Assembly: GCA_023227645.1 (NCBI GenBank)
Contig: JALNVJ010000099.1
Coordinates: 1 to 6,035, forward strand
Origin: Bacteroidales bacterium
GTDB lineage: Bacteria; Bacteroidota; Bacteroidia; Bacteroidales; P3
Direction of reading: 5' to 3'
Length of the DNA: 6,035 bases
In this document: positions 5,978 through 6,035 of the stretch, piece after piece
How positions within the stretch are numbered: the stretch's first letter is position 1
Layout of the letters: every line of letters starts with the position of its first letter
Notes under the pieces: model-generated
What the model was told of the DNA's origin: nothing
Database searches by the model: none
What the model saw: the letters and a program-made list of their open reading frames with translations, nothing else
Position numbers and translations under genes: made by a program

Positions 5978-6035
5978 TTTTTCCTTAATAAAAAAAGATT
6001 TTTCCTTAATAAAAAAGTTTTTTTCCTTAATATAA
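5978..6035. repeat. 21-bp tandem direct repeat, at least 2.7 copies, cut by the window edge
   Basis: The unit is T5, then CCTTAAT, then six or seven A, then two variable bases. Copies begin at 5978, 5999 and 6020, and the CCTTAAT cores fall at 5983, 6004 and 6025, exactly 21 bp apart. A degenerate relative, TTTCCTTACTCAAAA, lies just before at 5963-5977. The period equals two turns of B-DNA, so the A- and T-tracts recur in phase and should bend the helix. It also equals seven codons, and a minus-strand frame ending in TAA at 5968-5970 stays open through the repeat to the window edge, so a repetitive protein C-terminus is possible. Three phased copies are unlikely to be plain low complexity. 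Confidence 0.7.

Larger units (their letters stand above)
5576..6035. other. AT-rich upstream/intergenic region with no convincing gene
   Basis: These 460 bases precede kamD. The only ATG-started plus-strand frames are minimal: the ATGs near 5588, 5630 and 5660 are each followed at once by TAA, and one at 5832 runs for 15 codons. Instead the region holds the minus-strand promoter with its leader hairpin, a 12-bp palindrome, an imperfect inverted repeat, a plus-strand -7 element and a 21-bp tandem repeat at the right edge. This arrangement looks like the control region between two divergent transcription units, the second lying beyond the window. I see no tRNA, riboswitch or CRISPR pattern in it. 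Confidence 0.7.

Overview
The window reads as part of an AT-rich genome, most likely an anaerobic, amino-acid-fermenting member of the Bacteroidota (Bacteroidales-like). Three things suggest this: visibly low G+C, gene starts preceded by A/T-rich stretches with almost no Shine-Dalgarno sequence, and two exact TATCTTTG elements that fit the Bacteroidota -7 promoter consensus TAnnTTTG. No phylogenetic marker is present, so the assignment is an inference.

Six complete genes lie on the minus strand and fill positions 5-5575. In transcription order (right to left) they are: lysine 5,6-aminomutase alpha (kamD, 4022-5575) and beta (kamE, 3167-3952), CoA-transferase subunit B (atoA-like, 2484-3146), acetyl-CoA acetyltransferase/thiolase (1222-2436), an (R)-specific enoyl-CoA hydratase of the MaoC/PhaJ type (803-1210), and a FabG/PhaB-type short-chain dehydrogenase (5-733). 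Gaps are 69, 20, 47, 11 and 69 bp. None holds a visible promoter or terminator, so this looks like one operon. It may continue past the left edge, since the last stop codon is 4 bp from it.

The remaining stretch, 5576-6035, has no convincing gene. It holds the probable operon promoter (5645-5652, minus) with a perfect 8-bp inverted repeat where the transcript should begin, and a second promoter-like element pointing the other way (5893-5900, plus). It also holds a longer imperfect inverted repeat (5833-5866), a 12-bp palindrome, and a 21-bp tandem repeat cut off by the right edge.

Together the genes make metabolic sense as the cobalamin/PLP-dependent step of lysine fermentation (beta-lysine to 3,5-diaminohexanoate) plus the C4-CoA end of that pathway. 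CoA transfer to acetoacetate, thiolysis of acetoacetyl-CoA, and interconversion of crotonyl-CoA, (R)-3-hydroxybutyryl-CoA and acetoacetyl-CoA would all be covered. The middle lysine enzymes (kamA, kdd, kce, kal) and the partner CoA-transferase subunit A are absent from the window. The most notable points are the (R)-stereospecific hydratase/reductase pair joined to kamDE, the unpaired CoA-transferase subunit, and the structured upstream region. I see no wholly new system here.
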